Assembly: GCF_014596525.1 (NCBI RefSeq)
Contig: NZ_MSJP01000106.1
Coordinates: forward strand, 1 to 64,000
Length of the DNA: 64,000 nucleotides
Origin: Streptomyces sp. CBMA291
Lineage (GTDB): Bacteria; Actinomycetota; Actinomycetes; Streptomycetales; Streptomycetaceae
Reading direction: 5' to 3'
Shown in pieces: positions 61,630 to 64,000 of this stretch (position 1 is the stretch's first letter; every line of letters starts with the position of its first letter). The notes under the pieces were generated by a model. It did no database searches. It worked only from the letters and a program-made list of their open reading frames with translations, and had not been told where the DNA came from. The translations under genes were made by a program, and so were the position numbers.

Positions 61630-62814
61630 TTGAGCAGGTTGCGTTGGCTGACCGCTGGGGAGTCCCACGGACCCGCGCTGGTCGCGACACTTGAGGGCCT
61701 TCCCGCCGGCGTCCCGGTCACCACCGAACTCGTGGCCGACCACCTCGCACGCCGCCGCCTCGGCTACGGGCGCGGCGCCCGGATGAAGTTCGAACAGGAC
61801 GAAGTCACCTTCCTCGGCGGGGTCCGGCACGGACTCTCCCTCGGTTCCCCGATCGCCGTCATGGTCGGCAACACCGAGTGGCCCAAGTGGGAGAAGGTCA
61901 TGTCGGCCGACCCGGTCGACCCCGCGGAACTCAAGGAGACGGGCCGCAACGCCCCCCTGACCCGCCCCCGCCCCGGCCACGCCGACCTCGCGGGCATGCA
62001 GAAGTACGGCTTCGACGAGGCCCGGCCGATCCTGGAGCGCGCCAGCGCCCGGGAGACCGCCGCCAGGGTCGCCCTCGGCGCCGTCGCCCGCTCCTTCCTC
62101 AAGGAGGCCGCGGGCATCGAGATCGTCTCGCACGTCGTCGAACTGGCCGCCGCCAAGGCGCCCTACGGCGTCTACCCGGTCCCCGGCGACGTCGAGAAGC
62201 TCGACGCCGACCCGGTCCGCTGCCTCGACGCCGACGCCTCCAAGGCGATGGTCGCCGAGATCGACCAGGCCCACAAGGACGGCGACACCCTCGGTGGAGT
62301 CGTCGAGGTCCTCGCCTACGGCGTCCCCGTCGGCCTCGGCTCGCACGTCCACTGGGACCGGCGCCTCGACGCCCGGCTCGCCGCCGCCCTCATGGGCATC
62401 CAGGCCATCAAGGGCGTCGAGGTCGGCGACGGCTTCGACCTCGCCCGCGTCCCCGGCTCCCAGGCCCACGACGAGATCGTCCGCACCGAGGACGGCATCA
62501 AGCGCGCCACCGGCCGCTCCGGCGGCACCGAGGGCGGCCTCACCACCGGCGAGCTGCTCCGTGTCCGCGCCGCGATGAAGCCCATCGCGACTGTGCCGCG
62601 CGCCCTCGCCACCATCGACGTCGCCACCGGCGAGACCGCCGCCGCCCACCACCAGCGCTCCGACGTCTGCGCCGTGCCCGCCGCGGGCATCGTCGCCGAG
62701 GCCATGGTCGCGCTCGTCCTCGCGGACGCCGTCGTCGAGAAGTTCGGCGGCGACAGCGTCCCCGAGACCCGCCGCAACGTCCAGTCCTACCTCGACAACC
62801 TGCGCATCCGGTGA
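61630..62814 (+). CDS. aroC: Chorismate synthase
   Basis: A 394-residue FMN-dependent enzyme: RWLTAGESHGPALVATLEG, RRLGYGRGARMKFEQD, the signature PLTRPRPGHADLAGMQKYG and RASARETAARVALGA, then VPAAGIVAEAMVALVLADAVVEKFGGDS. It turns EPSP to chorismate. The start is TTG 61630, with GAGGAG six bases upstream, giving MSRLRWLTAGESHG. The 170-base gap after aroE holds no gene. The stop overlaps aroK (GTGA). Confidence 0.97.
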   Translation: MSRLRWLTAGESHGPALVATLEGLPAGVPVTTELVADHLARRRLGYGRGARMKFEQDEVTFLGGVRHGLSLGSPIAVMVGNTEWPKWEKVMSADPVDPAELKETGRNAPLTRPRPGHADLAGMQKYGFDEARPILERASARETAARVALGAVARSFLKEAAGIEIVSHVVELAAAKAPYGVYPVPGDVEKLDADPVRCLDADASKAMVAEIDQAHKDGDTLGGVVEVLAYGVPVGLGSHVHWDRRLDARLAAALMGIQAIKGVEVGDGFDLARVPGSQAHDEIVRTEDGIKRATGRSGGTEGGLTTGELLRVRAAMKPIATVPRALATIDVATGETAAAHHQRSDVCAVPAAGIVAEAMVALVLADAVVEKFGGDSVPETRRNVQSYLDNLRIR

Positions 62815-63332
62815 CCGCCGGACCGCTGGTCGTCCTCGTCGGCCCGATGGGCTCAGGCAAGTCCACGGTGGGCGCGCTCCTCGCCGAACGGCTCGGCGCG
62901 CCCTACCGGGACACCGACGCCGACATCGTCGCCGCCGAGGGACGCGAGATCTCCGACATCTTCGTCGAGGACGGCGAGGAGCACTTCCGCGCCCTCGAAC
63001 GGGCCGCCGTGGCGGCTGCCGTCGCCGGACACGAGGGCGTCCTCGCCCTCGGCGGCGGCGCGGTCCTCGACGCCGGGACCCGCGCCCTGCTCGCCGGACG
63101 GCCCGTCGCGTACCTCTCGATGGACGTCGACGAGGCGGTCCGGCGGGTCGGCCTCAACACCGCGCGACCGCTGCTCGCCGTCAACCCGCGCCGCCAGTGG
63201 CGCGAGCTGATGGAGGCGCGCCGCCATCTGTACACCGAAGTCGCCCGAGCCGTCGTCGCCACCGACGACCGAACCCCCGAAGAGGTCGCGGACGCGGTCC
63301 TCGCGGCGCTGGACCTGAAGAAGGACGCATGA
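62811..63332 (+). CDS. aroK: Shikimate kinase
   Basis: A 173-residue P-loop kinase: VLVGPMGSGKSTVG Walker A (about 9-22), YRDTDADIV shikimate-binding Asp, GGGAVLD and RPLLA lid region. It phosphorylates shikimate. Overlaps aroC and aroB (ATGA), so the three are translationally coupled. Confidence 0.96.
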   Translation: MTAGPLVVLVGPMGSGKSTVGALLAERLGAPYRDTDADIVAAEGREISDIFVEDGEEHFRALERAAVAAAVAGHEGVLALGGGAVLDAGTRALLAGRPVAYLSMDVDEAVRRVGLNTARPLLAVNPRRQWRELMEARRHLYTEVARAVVATDDRTPEEVADAVLAALDLKKDA

Positions 63333-64000
63333 CCACGGACCAGGGAACGACCCGTATCCAGGTAGCCGGCAGCGCGGGCACCGATCCGTACGAGGTACTG
63401 GTCGGCCGGCAGCTGCTCGGCGAACTGTCCGGGATGATCGGCACCAAGGCCAAGCGGGTCGCCGTCATCCACCCCGAGGCGCTCGCCGGCACCGGCGAGG
63501 CACTCCGCGCCGACCTCGCCGAGCAGGGCTACGAGGCGGTCGCCATCCAGGTGCCGAACGCCGAGGAGGCGAAGACCGCCGAGGTCGCCGCCTACTGCTG
63601 GAAGGCCCTGGGCCAGACCGGCTTCACCCGCACCGACGTCATCGTGGGCGTCGGCGGCGGCGCCACCACCGACCTGGCCGGTTTCGTCGCCGCGACCTGG
63701 CTGCGGGGCGTGCGCTGGATCGCCGTACCGACCACGGTCCTGGCCATGGTCGACGCGGCCGTCGGCGGCAAGACCGGCATCAACACCGCCGAGGGCAAGA
63801 ACCTCGTGGGCGCCTTCCACCCGCCCGCCGGAGTCCTCTGCGACCTCGCCGCCCTCGACTCGCTGCCGGTGCACGACTACGTCAGCGGCCTCGCCGAGAT
63901 CATCAAGGCCGGATTCATCGTCGACCCGGTGATCCTGGACCTCATCGAGGAGGACCCGCAGGCGGCCCGCACCCCGGCCGGTCCGCACACCGCCGAACTG
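63329..64000 (+). CDS. aroB: 3-dehydroquinate synthase (3'-partial)
   Basis: The first 224 residues are present and the gene runs off the right edge. NAD-binding DVIVGVGGGATTDLAGFVAATW, WIAVPTTVLAMVDAAVGGKTGIN and SGLAEIIKAGFIVD are typical. It makes 3-dehydroquinate from DAHP. ATG 63329 overlaps the aroK stop. Family length is about 360, so roughly 140 residues are missing here. Confidence 0.97.
   Translation, partial: MTTDQGTTRIQVAGSAGTDPYEVLVGRQLLGELSGMIGTKAKRVAVIHPEALAGTGEALRADLAEQGYEAVAIQVPNAEEAKTAEVAAYCWKALGQTGFTRTDVIVGVGGGATTDLAGFVAATWLRGVRWIAVPTTVLAMVDAAVGGKTGINTAEGKNLVGAFHPPAGVLCDLAALDSLPVHDYVSGLAEIIKAGFIVDPVILDLIEEDPQAARTPAGPHTAEL

Overview
The window is very GC-rich, uses GTG and TTG starts freely, has purine-rich Shine-Dalgarno sites, and carries an SsgB-type sporulation regulator, an actinobacterial phosphatidylinositol-mannoside gene set and the run thrS, pgsA, pimA, pdxST, ruvCAB, yajC-secDF, apt, rel, hisS, rpsD, alaS, aro. 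This points to a Streptomyces (or very close actinomycete) core chromosome. There is no phage, plasmid, transposase, integrase or CRISPR signal. Almost all genes are housekeeping, and the less understood content sits in small conserved membrane or hypothetical genes, low-complexity inserts and intergenic repeats.

Layout. Positions 1-5361 hold cobalamin/siroheme genes (a BluB-CobT fusion cut by the left edge, then a CysG-like methyltransferase) and a SpoU RNA methyltransferase. Positions 5439-9105 hold a membrane-anchored Ser/Thr kinase, a tiny membrane protein, an aminoglycoside-phosphotransferase-fold protein and a zinc-ribbon protein. A tRNA cluster (Gly, Cys, three Val-GAC) is on the minus strand at 9158-9638. 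Folate-type genes pabB/pabC, a double GNAT protein and a DsbA-like protein lie at 10014-13449. A run of small membrane/regulatory genes with ssgB follows to 16288. Two identical tRNA-Val(CAC) genes (16343, 19673) bracket a large polytopic membrane protein gene and an SRPBCC gene. An exonuclease and a DUF4365 nuclease-like gene, coupled to a repeat-bearing partner, precede thrS.

Positions 22997-33750 hold thrS, a K+ channel, a HIT protein, an unknown membrane protein, an EF-G paralogue and the coupled pgsA-acyltransferase-pimA operon for phosphatidylinositol mannosides. Positions 34383-38759 hold vitamin B6 synthase (pdxS/pdxT), yebC and ruvCA. Positions 38812-46781 hold ruvB, yajC-secD-secF, apt and rel, linking recombination, protein export, purine salvage and the stringent response. 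Positions 46885-53462 hold a DUF349 protein, a cyclophilin, an MBL hydrolase, hisS, a VKOR-family protein and rarA. From 53934 to the right edge are rpsD and a tightly overlapping series DUF948-DUF6167-alaS-ruvX-mltG-aroE-aroC-aroK-aroB, with aroB cut by the window end.

Many stop/start codons overlap (ATGA, GTGA, TGATG), so translational coupling is the rule inside operons. Convergent or terminal genes are separated by long perfect hairpins. Several single genes have a TANNNT-like box 6-8 bases before the start codon and no ribosome binding site, suggesting leaderless mRNAs. I found no convincing new multi-gene system. The best candidates for a second look are the DUF4365/11-residue-repeat pair, the diverged EF-G paralogue, direct-repeat operators before pdxS, and two 44-bp-period intergenic repeat arrays.
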